This document shows positions 1 to 4,795 of a DNA stretch of 5,655 nucleotides, in pieces (within the stretch, counting starts at the first letter, position 1; every line of letters begins with the position of its first letter). The notes under the pieces were generated by a model. The model was not told the origin of the DNA. It ran no database searches and was given only the letters and a program-made list of their open reading frames with translations. Where the stretch lies: contig JAIOJM010000379.1 in NCBI GenBank assembly GCA_019911785.1, positions 1-5,655 on the forward strand, written 5' to 3'. A program made the position numbers and the translations under genes. The DNA comes from Sulfuricella sp. Its GTDB lineage: Bacteria; Pseudomonadota; Gammaproteobacteria; Burkholderiales; Sulfuricellaceae.

Positions 1-42
1 GATCTGGCCCTGTTCGACAAGCTGGGTCTCCGGGTGATGTAG
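1..42 (+). CDS. bioB: Biotin synthase BioB, C-terminal end only (partial)
   Basis: The first 14 codons read DLALFDKLGLRVM and a TAG stop. This resembles the C-terminal region of biotin synthase (E. coli BioB has a DLQLFRKLGL stretch there), the radical-SAM enzyme that inserts sulfur into dethiobiotin. bioF follows directly, which supports the call. None of the catalytic iron-sulfur region is in the window. The stop codon lies within the GTAG head of a REP hairpin, and E. coli BioB continues for about 30 residues beyond this point, so the original tail may have been trimmed by the repeat. The tail is variable between species, so this is not certain. The identification rests on a short match plus operon context. 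Confidence 0.75.
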   Translation, partial: DLALFDKLGLRVM

Positions 43-104
43 GTCGGGCACCCCGTGCCCGACAAACCTAAAACCATTTGTTGGGCACAGGGTGCCCAAC
101 CTAC
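39..104. repeat. Inverted pair of GTAG-headed REP hairpins (BIME-like) between bioB and bioF
   Basis: Two perfect hairpins lie head to head. The first has arms GTCGGGCAC / GTGCCCGAC (43-51 and 55-63) with a 3-nt loop. The second has arms GTTGGGCAC / GTGCCCAAC (80-88 and 92-100) with a 3-nt loop. The outer ends are GTAGGT (39-44) and its complement ACCTAC (99-104). A GTAG tetranucleotide beside a palindrome is the known hallmark of REP sequences mobilised by REP-associated tyrosine transposases, and two in opposite orientation form a BIME. The element fills almost the whole intergenic gap, contains the bioB stop at one end and finishes 3 nt before the bioF ATG. No transposase for it is visible here. 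Confidence 0.85.
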
Positions 105-107
105 TTT

Positions 108-1280
108 ATGCCTTTTTCCCACCTCTCTGATGAACTGAAAGACCTGGAAGCATCCGGCCTGCGCCGCCATCGTCGCGTGCTGGAAAGCCCCCAGGGCACC
201 CGGATTGTGGTGGACGGCAGGGAATACCTGTCCTTTTGCAGCAACGATTATCTCGGCCTTGCCAGTCACCCGTCCCTGATCGGGGCGGCGCAGTGGGCCG
301 CGGCACGCTACGGCGTGGGGGCGGGAGCGTCCCATCTGGTAAGCGGCCACAGCGCGCTTCACCATGAACTGGAGGCTGCGCTTGCCGCCTTCGCCGGCCT
401 GCCTTCGGCGCTGCTTTTTTCCACCGGTTACATGGCCAATCTCGGCATCGTCACTGCGCTGGCAGGTCGAGACGACGAAGTTTTCGCCGACAAGCTTAAC
501 CATGCCTCGCTCAACGATGCGGTGCTGCTGTCCCGCGCCAAATTCACGCGCTATCCACACCTCGATCTGGTTGTGCTGGAGAAGCGACTCGCCGCATCCA
601 GGGCGAAGCGCAAGCTGGTGGTGACGGATGCCGTATTCAGCATGGACGGCGACATTGCTCCGGTGCCGGAATTGCTGGCCCTGTGCGAGCGCCACGACGC
701 GCTGCTGGTGCTGGATGACGCACATGGCTTTGGCGTGTTGGGCCGCATCGGACGCGGGGTGCTGGAGCATTTCTCCTTACCCCTCACCCCTCACCCCTCA
801 CGCATTGTCTACATGGCCACCCTGGGCAAGGCTGCCGGCGTATTCGGCGCCTTCGTCGCGGGGCCGGCGGAACTGACGGATTACCTGGTGCAGCGCGCCC
901 GTTCCTATATTTACACCACCGCCACGCCGCCACTTCTGTCTGCGGCGCTTTCCGAGAGCCTGCGCTTGATCGAAGGGGAAGTTTGGCGGCGCGAGCGCCT
1001 GCGGGAGTTGATCGCCACTCTGAGGCAGGGCCTGAAGTTGCGACGCTGGCGCCTGATGGACTCGACCACGCCGATTCAGCCGGTGATCATCGGCTCCAAC
1101 CAGGAAACGCTGGCGGTGAGCGCGGCGCTGCGCGAGCGTGGCGTCTGGGTGCCTGCGATACGCCCGCCAACCGTGCCCAAGGGCGAAGCGCGCCTGCGTA
1201 TTTCCTTGTCGGCGGCGCACAGTCTGGAAGACGTGGCGCAGCTGGCGGGGGCGCTGAACGAGTTGGAAAGCGCCGCATGA
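108..1280 (+). CDS. bioF: 8-amino-7-oxononanoate synthase BioF
   Basis: This 390-residue PLP enzyme condenses pimeloyl-ACP with L-alanine to give 8-amino-7-oxononanoate (KAPA), releasing CO2 and ACP; it is cytoplasmic. Family signatures are in order: FCSNDYLGLASHP (43-55), GAGASHLVSGH (71-81), His132 of the NHASLND block that stacks on PLP, DDAHGFG (203-209) with Asp203 and His206, and TLGKAAG with the Schiff-base Lys241. E. coli BioF is 384 residues. The ATG at 108 was chosen because MPFSHLSDELKDLEASGLRRHRR is a normal N-terminus; a TTG at 78 in the same frame would translate REP sequence. No clear Shine-Dalgarno precedes 108, since the REP abuts it. Three ACCCCTC units (779-799) encode an extra stretch around residues 224-230, between the His206 and Lys241 regions. 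The stop overlaps the bioH start as ATGA. Confidence 0.96.
   Translation: MPFSHLSDELKDLEASGLRRHRRVLESPQGTRIVVDGREYLSFCSNDYLGLASHPSLIGAAQWAAARYGVGAGASHLVSGHSALHHELEAALAAFAGLPSALLFSTGYMANLGIVTALAGRDDEVFADKLNHASLNDAVLLSRAKFTRYPHLDLVVLEKRLAASRAKRKLVVTDAVFSMDGDIAPVPELLALCERHDALLVLDDAHGFGVLGRIGRGVLEHFSLPLTPHPSRIVYMATLGKAAGVFGAFVAGPAELTDYLVQRARSYIYTTATPPLLSAALSESLRLIEGEVWRRERLRELIATLRQGLKLRRWRLMDSTTPIQPVIIGSNQETLAVSAALRERGVWVPAIRPPTVPKGEARLRISLSAAHSLEDVAQLAGALNELESAA
779..801 (+). repeat. Three tandem ACCCCTC heptamers inside bioF
   Basis: The heptamer ACCCCTC is repeated exactly three times (779-799) and continues for two more bases. Three units make 21 bp, so the frame of bioF is kept; the encoded residues are about LPLTPHPS. 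The distance from the PLP-binding Asp/His (203/206) to the Schiff-base lysine (241) is about six residues longer than in E. coli BioF (204/207 to 236), which fits an in-frame insertion or expansion in a loop. Confidence 0.8.
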
Positions 1281-2128
1281 GTGTGCACATCGAGATACTG
1301 GGCGAGGGCGAAAATTTAGCTCTGCTCCACGGCTGGGGGATGCACGGCGGAGTGTGGGATGGGGTGCGCGATGCCCTGGCTCAGCGCTTCCGGCTGCATA
1401 TTGTCGATTTGCCCGGCTATGGAGCAAGCGAAATCGAAATAGGGGACAAAATCGAAATAGGGGACAGACCCCAATTTCATGAATCTCGAAATTGGGGTCT
1501 GTCCCCTATTTCGGAACCTTATGATCTGGAACATCTTGCTCGCGCCGTGGCGGCCGCACTGCCGGAAAAGGTTCATGTTTGCGGCTGGTCGCTGGGCGGG
1601 CAGGTGGCGCTGGAAATGGCGCTGCTATTTCCAGACCAGATCGAGCGCATGGTTTTGACGGCCACCACACCGTGCTTTACGGTGCAGGAAGGCTGGCCGT
1701 GGGCGGTGCCGCGCGAAGTGCTGCTGGAGTTCGCGACTGCCCTGGAAACCGATTACGAAAGCACGCTGAAACGCTTTTTGGCGCTCCAGGCGCGTGGCGG
1801 CGATGAGGCAGAAATAGAGCCAAGAACGGTGCTGAAACGGTTGCGCGACATTTTGTTTACTCGCGGACGCCCTGATGTGCAAACCTTACGGGCAGGACTG
1901 AACATTCTGCTGGAGAGCGACTTGCGCGACCGCGCCGCGACGATTAAAACGCCGACTTTGCTACTGCACGGCGGACGCGACATGCTGACGCCGGTGGGGG
2001 CTGCCCACTGGCTTGCCGAACGAATGCCGGAAGTGCAGCTGGAGGTTTTGTCGGGTGCCGCACATGCGCCTTTTTTGTCGCACCCTGTGGAATTTACCGA
2101 AATTGTGACCGGATTTTTAAATGACTGA
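1277..2128 (+). CDS. bioH: Pimeloyl-ACP methyl ester esterase BioH with an in-frame REP insertion
   Basis: This 283-residue alpha/beta hydrolase cleaves the methyl ester of pimeloyl-ACP methyl ester, ending the disguised fatty-acid cycle begun by BioC. The oxyanion-side LLHGWGMHGGVW block is at 16-27, DLPGYG at 44-49, the nucleophile elbow GWSLGG at 103-108 with Ser105, the acid in HGGRD (Asp235) and the base in GAAHAPF (His263). E. coli BioH is 256 residues with Ser82, Asp207 and His235, so the acid and base here are shifted by exactly 28. Residues 52-79 are encoded by a palindromic repeat; without them the chain would read GYGAS-EPYDLEHLA and be 255 residues long. The start overlaps the bioF stop (ATGA) and the end overlaps bioC by 8 nt, so translation is probably coupled. 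All catalytic residues are present, so the protein may still be active, though the insertion lies in the loop before the helix leading to the nucleophile. Confidence 0.94.
   Translation: MSVHIEILGEGENLALLHGWGMHGGVWDGVRDALAQRFRLHIVDLPGYGASEIEIGDKIEIGDRPQFHESRNWGLSPISEPYDLEHLARAVAAALPEKVHVCGWSLGGQVALEMALLFPDQIERMVLTATTPCFTVQEGWPWAVPREVLLEFATALETDYESTLKRFLALQARGGDEAEIEPRTVLKRLRDILFTRGRPDVQTLRAGLNILLESDLRDRAATIKTPTLLLHGGRDMLTPVGAAHWLAERMPEVQLEVLSGAAHAPFLSHPVEFTEIVTGFLND
1431..1512. repeat. REP-type inverted repeat (BIME-like) with 18-bp tandem duplication inside bioH
   Basis: Positions 1454-1478 and 1488-1512 are a perfect 25-bp inverted repeat around a 9-nt loop (1479-1487). Each 25-bp arm is itself palindromic: GAAAT and ATTTC at its ends and a GGGG-TCTGT-CCCC core (top strand of the right arm), so this is two REP-like units in opposite orientation. 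On the left, an 18-bp unit, aaatcgaaataggggaca, is exactly duplicated in tandem (1431-1448 and 1449-1466), giving part of a third unit. An insertion of 84 bp (about 1430-1513 or 1433-1516) would account for it and preserves the bioH frame. It differs from the GTAG/GGGCAC repeat between bioB and bioF, so two repeat families are present. Confidence 0.93.
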
Positions 2129-2993
2129 CCAATTCACGCTCGACAAGCGCCGGGTGCGCCACTCTTTCGATCGCGCCGCCGCCACCTATGACCAAGTTGC
2201 CGTGCTGCAGCGGGAGATCTGCGACCGCATGGCCGAGCGCCTGCAATACATCAAATTCGAACCCCAAGTCATTCTCGACGCCGGTTCCGGCACCGGTTAC
2301 GGATCGCGCCAACTGAGGGGGCGCTATGCCAAATCCCGCGTGATCGAACTCGACATCGCCCCGGCCATGTTGCGGGCGTCGCGCGGCCAGCAACCGGCGT
2401 GGAAGCGCTTGCTGCCCTTTGTCGCCGCTGAAGAGCGGGTGTGCGCCGATATCGAGAACCTGCCTTTGCGTGCCGGCAGCGTCGGCATGATCTGGTCCAA
2501 TCTCGCCCTGCAGTGGTGCAACGATCTTGAGGCGACCTTCGCCGGCATGCACGCGGCACTGGAAAGCGGCGGCCTGCTGATGTTCAGCACCTTCGGCCCG
2601 GATACCCTGAAGGAGCTGCGCCAGACCTTCGGCACGCTGGATGCCCATGCCCACGTCAATCGCTTCCTCGATATGCACGATATCGGCGACGCCCTGCTGC
2701 GGGCCGGCTTTGCTGCTCCGGTGATGGATATGGAGACGGTGACGCTGACTTACGACGACCTGGCCGGGTTGATGCGCGATCTCAAGGCGCTGGGCGCGCA
2801 CAACGCCAATCAGGGGCGGGGCCGCGGCTTGCTGGGCAAGGGCGCATGGCAGCGACTGCAACAGAATTATGAAGCACTACGCCGCGACGGCAAACTGCCG
2901 GCCACTTATGAAGTGGTTTACGGTCATGCCTGGAAAGGCGAGAAGAAGCAGGCGCCGGGCGAGGCGCAGGTGGTGAGGTTTGCTAAAAAGTGA
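2121..2993 (+). CDS. bioC: Malonyl-ACP O-methyltransferase BioC
   Basis: This 290-residue class I SAM-dependent methyltransferase methylates the free carboxyl of malonyl-ACP, letting it prime fatty-acid synthesis toward pimeloyl-ACP. The BioC-type N-terminus RHSFDRAAATYD (13-24) precedes SAM motif I DAGSGTG (53-59), the acidic motif II around ELDIAPAML (76-84, Asp78), motif III CADIENLPL (108-116) and motif IV SNLALQWC (126-133). The C-terminal half follows the E. coli pattern, with NRFL and a LMRDLKALGAHN block. E. coli BioC is 251 residues; the extra length is mainly at the C-terminus, including a lysine-rich tail. The ATG lies within the end of bioH (8-nt overlap); no strong Shine-Dalgarno is seen, so coupling with bioH is likely. 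No bioD follows; the next genes are on the other strand. No convincing terminator is visible, only a weak GTGA-TTT-TCAC hairpin at the stop. Confidence 0.95.
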   Translation: MTDQFTLDKRRVRHSFDRAAATYDQVAVLQREICDRMAERLQYIKFEPQVILDAGSGTGYGSRQLRGRYAKSRVIELDIAPAMLRASRGQQPAWKRLLPFVAAEERVCADIENLPLRAGSVGMIWSNLALQWCNDLEATFAGMHAALESGGLLMFSTFGPDTLKELRQTFGTLDAHAHVNRFLDMHDIGDALLRAGFAAPVMDMETVTLTYDDLAGLMRDLKALGAHNANQGRGRGLLGKGAWQRLQQNYEALRRDGKLPATYEVVYGHAWKGEKKQAPGEAQVVRFAKK

Positions 2994-3031
2994 TTTTCAC
3001 CGCAGAGGCGCCGGAAAAAGGGCCACCTTAA

Positions 3032-3208
3032 CTACGCTAACCCCCGGTCTGCGAACCGCTGCTTGAACAACGCGATCAGGAGGGGCGCTGCGAGCGAGGT
3101 GGCGACGAATATCCACCAACTAAGGCCGAACGAATGACCAAGGGCAGCCCAAGGGTCTCTCGTCGGATTGAGTTTCTTGGGATCAGCATAGATAGCCCCG
3201 CCGTGGAG
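3032..3208 (-). pseudogene. C-terminal fragment of an unrecognised membrane protein
   Basis: The minus strand is open for 58 codons ending in TAG. The fragment contains DPKKLNPTRDPWAALGH, then one clear hydrophobic segment (about WWIFVATSLAAPLLIALF) followed by a positively charged end KQRFADRGLA. A stop just upstream in this frame and the lack of a start show that only the C-terminus of a larger gene is left. Its 5' part is replaced by the hicB remnant, whose frame overlaps it near 3183-3208. I do not recognise the family. The balanced, codon-like composition and a typical transmembrane helix with a basic cytoplasmic end make it more than a chance frame. Confidence 0.45.
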
Positions 3209-3374
3209 CTAGGGGGCTGCGCGCTTTTACGTAGTTCCGCTTGAGCGTAGTGTAGGCTGCGACCTCAAGATATTCAACGATGCCGACCGGCAGCGGAATG
3301 GCCAAGCCATCTTCGCGAAGCCCTTCAAAATGAGATTCGATAGCCTCACGAATTTCGCTCTCGGTTTCCTCGTC
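3183..3374 (-). pseudogene. hicB: HicB antitoxin, C-terminal remnant
   Basis: From 3374 leftward the minus strand reads DEETESEIREAIESHFEGLR, then EDGLAIPLPVGIVEYLEVAA. This is the typical second half of HicB, the RNase-H-like-fold antitoxin partner of HicA: the amphipathic REAIE helix, the EDG turn and the proline-rich strand before the last beta strand. The N-terminal half, which normally carries the LPGC motif, is absent. The fragment is joined directly to the end of a HicA remnant in a different frame, so a deletion removed the hicA end and hicB start. After EVAA the frame runs on for about 23 non-family residues to a TGA, suggesting another junction near the membrane-protein fragment. 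There is no start codon of its own and it is almost certainly nonfunctional. Confidence 0.75.
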
Positions 3375-3502
3375 AGTCCTGCTTGTTTGAGGATGCTGTT
3401 CAAGGTGCCGGGAGCCAAATCGTCACTGGGTTTTCCGGCTACTGTGACGCGACTGGTTTTGACTGGATGTTTAAAACTGACGCGTGGGGCGACAAGAAAC
3501 CA
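3374..3502 (-). pseudogene. hicA: HicA mRNA interferase, 5'-truncated remnant
   Basis: The minus strand reads WFLVAPRVSFKHPVKTSRV, then TVAGKPSDDLAPGTLNSILKQAGL. The FKHP, TV-GKPSDDL and GTLNSILKQAGL blocks are hallmarks of HicA, the small double-stranded-RNA-binding-fold toxin of HicAB systems. The first part of the protein is missing, and the GSHH segment that carries the catalytic histidine is replaced by a shorter APRVS stretch, so RNase activity is not expected. Upstream the DNA is the start of a different gene (a monooxygenase fragment); downstream it runs straight into a HicB fragment in another frame. An ATG-type start with a long reading frame (3556) exists but its N-terminal part does not resemble HicA. 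Confidence 0.75.
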
Positions 3503-3635
3503 AAAACTCGGCCAGCTCAACCATTCTTTCGGCCATTTTTCCGTAGCCGTTGTCACCCTCGGTTCGCTGTGAAGAAAAAATCATCGCGTAATACGGTGGC
3601 TCAGGTGTCTTGGAGAATAATGGCGATGTGCTCAT
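3471..3635 (-). pseudogene. Antibiotic-biosynthesis-monooxygenase (ABM) family protein, N-terminal fragment
   Basis: An ATG at 3635 starts a 54-codon frame. Its first 42 residues, MSTSPLFSKTPEPPYYAM followed by IFSSQRTEGDNGYGKMAERM and VELAE, match the usual N-terminus of ABM-domain proteins (PPYYAVIFTSQRT then GYG-MAERMVELA, from memory of the family). Such proteins are normally about 100-120 residues; here homology stops near 3505-3510, where HicA sequence begins in another frame, and TAA follows at 3471-3473. The start lies only 2 nt after the stop of the DUF2938 gene, so the two were probably co-translated. The family includes small cofactor-independent monooxygenases and many proteins of unknown role. 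This copy has lost over half of the domain. Confidence 0.68.
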
Positions 3636-3637
3636 GG

Positions 3638-4129
3638 TTATGGATGTAAGCCAGCAGCAATAACAGCCCCGACCCCGAGGCCGTAAGGAATATGAGAAAG
3701 CGTGCTGGCAAGCAAGGCATTAGAGCCTTGCGGCCCGCGCCGTCCGAAGAAGCCCCAACCGAAAGACGGCAGAAGAATAAACCAGGGCAGCAACGATGTC
3801 GCGAGACCGAACAGCAGTCCGCCAAGCAGATGATTGTTGGGGAGGGGCAATCCTAGGGCCTGGAAAAAAAGTGGGTAGATAAGCGCTACCCCGCCACCAC
3901 CAATAAGAAAATGGAATGCCCAGCCAGCTTTCACCTCTTGGAGAAATGGCCTGGAATCCAGAATGTTGGTATGCGTGAGTTGCCCATGCAGCAAGCCCAG
4001 GAACCAACGGCCAATCAAAGCAACATTTGCGCCGCTGGCAATGCCGACCTTCGCAGCATAAGTTTCGGTAACGTCCATGAGAATGGCACCGACTATGCCG
4101 CCGAGAAAAGACCAGACTAATATTTCCAT
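3638..4129 (-). CDS. DUF2938-family integral membrane protein
   Basis: This 163-residue protein is strongly hydrophobic, with about four membrane segments: roughly 4-20, 68-90, 102-122 and 140-161. Features that I associate with DUF2938 are the N-terminal GA-LMD segment, ANVALIGRWFLGLLHGQLTH (34-53), the GW-FH start of the second helix, LLFGLATSLLPWFILLPSFG in the third and a final LSHIPYGLG-G helix. The biochemical role of the family is not known; it should sit in the inner membrane. The start at ATG 4127-4129 has a GGGGG stretch (4136-4140) 6 nt upstream as a plausible ribosome site. It begins only 15 nt after the core of an attC-like site, as cassette genes commonly do, and its stop is 2 nt before the ABM fragment. 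No frame damage is visible, so it may be functional. Confidence 0.78.
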   Translation of the reverse strand: MEILVWSFLGGIVGAILMDVTETYAAKVGIASGANVALIGRWFLGLLHGQLTHTNILDSRPFLQEVKAGWAFHFLIGGGGVALIYPLFFQALGLPLPNNHLLGGLLFGLATSLLPWFILLPSFGWGFFGRRGPQGSNALLASTLSHIPYGLGVGAVIAAGLHP

Positions 4130-4144
4130 TCGCTACCCCCGGTG

Positions 4145-4199
4145 GCCTAATGTTTAAGGCGAGGGGCGCGGAGCGCCCCTCTCGACCGCAGTGTTAGAC
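4145..4199 (-). other. attC-like integron recombination site 1, between higA and the DUF2938 gene
   Basis: Read on the minus strand, the site begins with GTCTAAC (4199-4193), a perfect match to the RYYYAAC core, and ends with ATTAGGC (4151-4145), which differs from GTTRRRY only in its first base. Between them, 9-bp arms (4161-4169 and 4173-4181) form a GC-rich hairpin with a 3-nt loop; pairing extends outward through GG/CC and C/G if T and GA are left extrahelical. A folded stem with few extrahelical bases flanked by inverted cores is how integron integrases recognise attC. At 55 bp it is at the short end of known attC sites. Its placement just after the higA stop and just before the next gene start is as expected. 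The altered triplet suggests a decayed site. It could also serve as a transcription terminator for higA, although no U-tract follows. Confidence 0.6.
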
Positions 4200-4200
4200 A

Positions 4201-4497
4201 TTAAGCATGAGCCAAGCTATGAATGGAGAAGAGACGATTGGCGATGCTTTTCTCAGCAGTTTTTAGATCATAGCTGGCTTGCAAATTGAGCCAATACTGT
4301 GGAGTTTGCTCAAAAGCTTTTGCAAACAGCAACGCTAGTTCAGCCGTAACAGGGCGCTTGCCTTTAACGATATGGGAAATGCGCATGGGCGACACACCAA
4401 TGGTACGAGCGAACAACGCTTGAGAGATATGAAGCTCTTCAAGGATTTCGGCGAGGTACTCGCCGGGATGGATAGGTGTTAAACCATTGTAGATCAT
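4201..4497 (-). CDS. higA: HigA-family antitoxin
   Basis: This 98-residue DNA-binding antitoxin normally neutralises HigB and represses its own operon. It opens with MIYNGLTPIHPGEYLAEIL, the characteristic HigA N-terminus (P-HPGE-L-E). It continues with a helix-turn-helix of the XRE/Cro type: SQALFARTIGVSPMRISHIV (25-44), then KGKRPVTAELALLFAKAF and TPQYWLNLQASYDL. Length and order are typical and no damage is seen. The start is fixed by a good Shine-Dalgarno, GGAG at 4508-4505, 7 nt before ATG, which overlaps the end of the former higB frame. Base composition is clearly lower in GC than that of the biotin genes, suggesting acquisition. The cognate toxin gene just upstream is interrupted, so this may now be an orphan antitoxin or regulator. 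Confidence 0.92.
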   Translation of the reverse strand: MIYNGLTPIHPGEYLAEILEELHISQALFARTIGVSPMRISHIVKGKRPVTAELALLFAKAFEQTPQYWLNLQASYDLKTAEKSIANRLFSIHSLAHA

Positions 4498-4504
4498 GTT
4501 ATTA

Positions 4505-4508
4505 CTCC
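4505..4508 (-). promoter_or_regulatory. Shine-Dalgarno of higA
   Basis: The minus strand reads TAGGAGTAATAACATG: GGAG lies 7 nt before the higA start, and the TAG ending the ancestral higB frame partly overlaps it. Because the higB frame now stops about 70 nt earlier, higA initiation must rely on this site rather than on a terminating higB ribosome. Confidence 0.75.
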
Positions 4509-4789
4509 TAGTGGTAATCCACTATTTCGACATTAAATGCGTCACCATTTTCAAACTTAAAACAGACACGCCACTGTTAGTTTATACGTATACTCCATTG
4601 ACCAACGCGATTGCCTGAAAGAGCCTCCAAGTGATTAGAGGGTGGCAAACGTAGATCATTCAACTCTGTAGCAGCATGCAACTGATTGAGACGCATGGCT
4701 GCACGCTTGAGAATTTCCGAAGGTAAACGACGCGATTTACCTGTAACGAAAAAGCCTTCGGTTTCAGTGTTGGCGAATGTTTGAATCAT
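4508..4789 (-). pseudogene. higB: HigB toxin with an internal in-frame stop
   Basis: From ATG 4789 the frame begins MIQTFANTETEGFFVTGKSR and reaches LEALSGNRVGQWSIRIN, matching HigB of the RelE superfamily, a ribosome-dependent mRNA endonuclease. Codon 71 is TAA (4577-4579). The same frame then continues without further interruption as QWRVCFKFENGDAFNVEIVDYH to TAG at 4508-4510, exactly the expected C-terminus and total length (about 93 codons). The stop therefore most simply arose from one base change, such as CAA to TAA. The truncated product keeps His53 but loses the final strands with the QWR arginine and the terminal DYH, which correspond to catalytic positions in characterised HigB (from memory). 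It is very likely inactive unless the stop is read through or is a sequencing error. higA follows 10 nt later. A TTG at 4840 could extend the N-terminus but gives non-family sequence. Confidence 0.88.
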
Positions 4790-4795
4790 GCGCCA

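Noticed and set aside
78..107. TTG at 78 as the start of bioF, giving ten extra residues
   Set aside because: Those codons lie in the REP hairpin and give non-family sequence; the ATG at 108 opens a normal BioF N-terminus.
983..1276. In-frame upstream extension of bioH back into bioF
   Set aside because: The extension overlaps conserved bioF coding sequence in another frame and gives no BioH homology; the ATG at 1277 fits the family and forms a typical ATGA overlap.
798..1427. A 209-codon open frame antisense to bioF and the start of bioH
   Set aside because: Arginine-, glutamine- and histidine-rich translation without domain features, fully covered by genuine genes on the other strand.
1431..1512. 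A CRISPR-like repeat
   Set aside because: The copies are adjacent without spacers and the rest is an inverted pair; it is a REP-type palindrome.
2094..2861. A 255-codon open frame antisense to bioC
   Set aside because: It mirrors a conserved methyltransferase gene in GC-rich DNA and its translation shows no recognisable domain; a shadow frame.
2987..3001. GTGA-TTT-TCAC hairpin at the bioC stop as a terminator
   Set aside because: Only four base pairs and no T-tract follow; too weak to call.
3194..3218. AGCCCC/GGGGCT inverted repeat as a third attC or terminator
   Set aside because: Six-bp arms with a 13-nt loop, no attC core triplets and no T-tract; likely chance at a fragment junction.
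3330..3649. Two + strand open frames of 80 and 88 codons
   Set aside because: They are the complements of the HicA, HicB and ABM fragments, whose minus-strand translations show clear family motifs.
3601..3825. A minus-strand 74-codon frame overlapping the DUF2938 gene end
   Set aside because: It is cysteine-rich out-of-frame sequence of the DUF2938 gene and covers the true ABM start in another frame.
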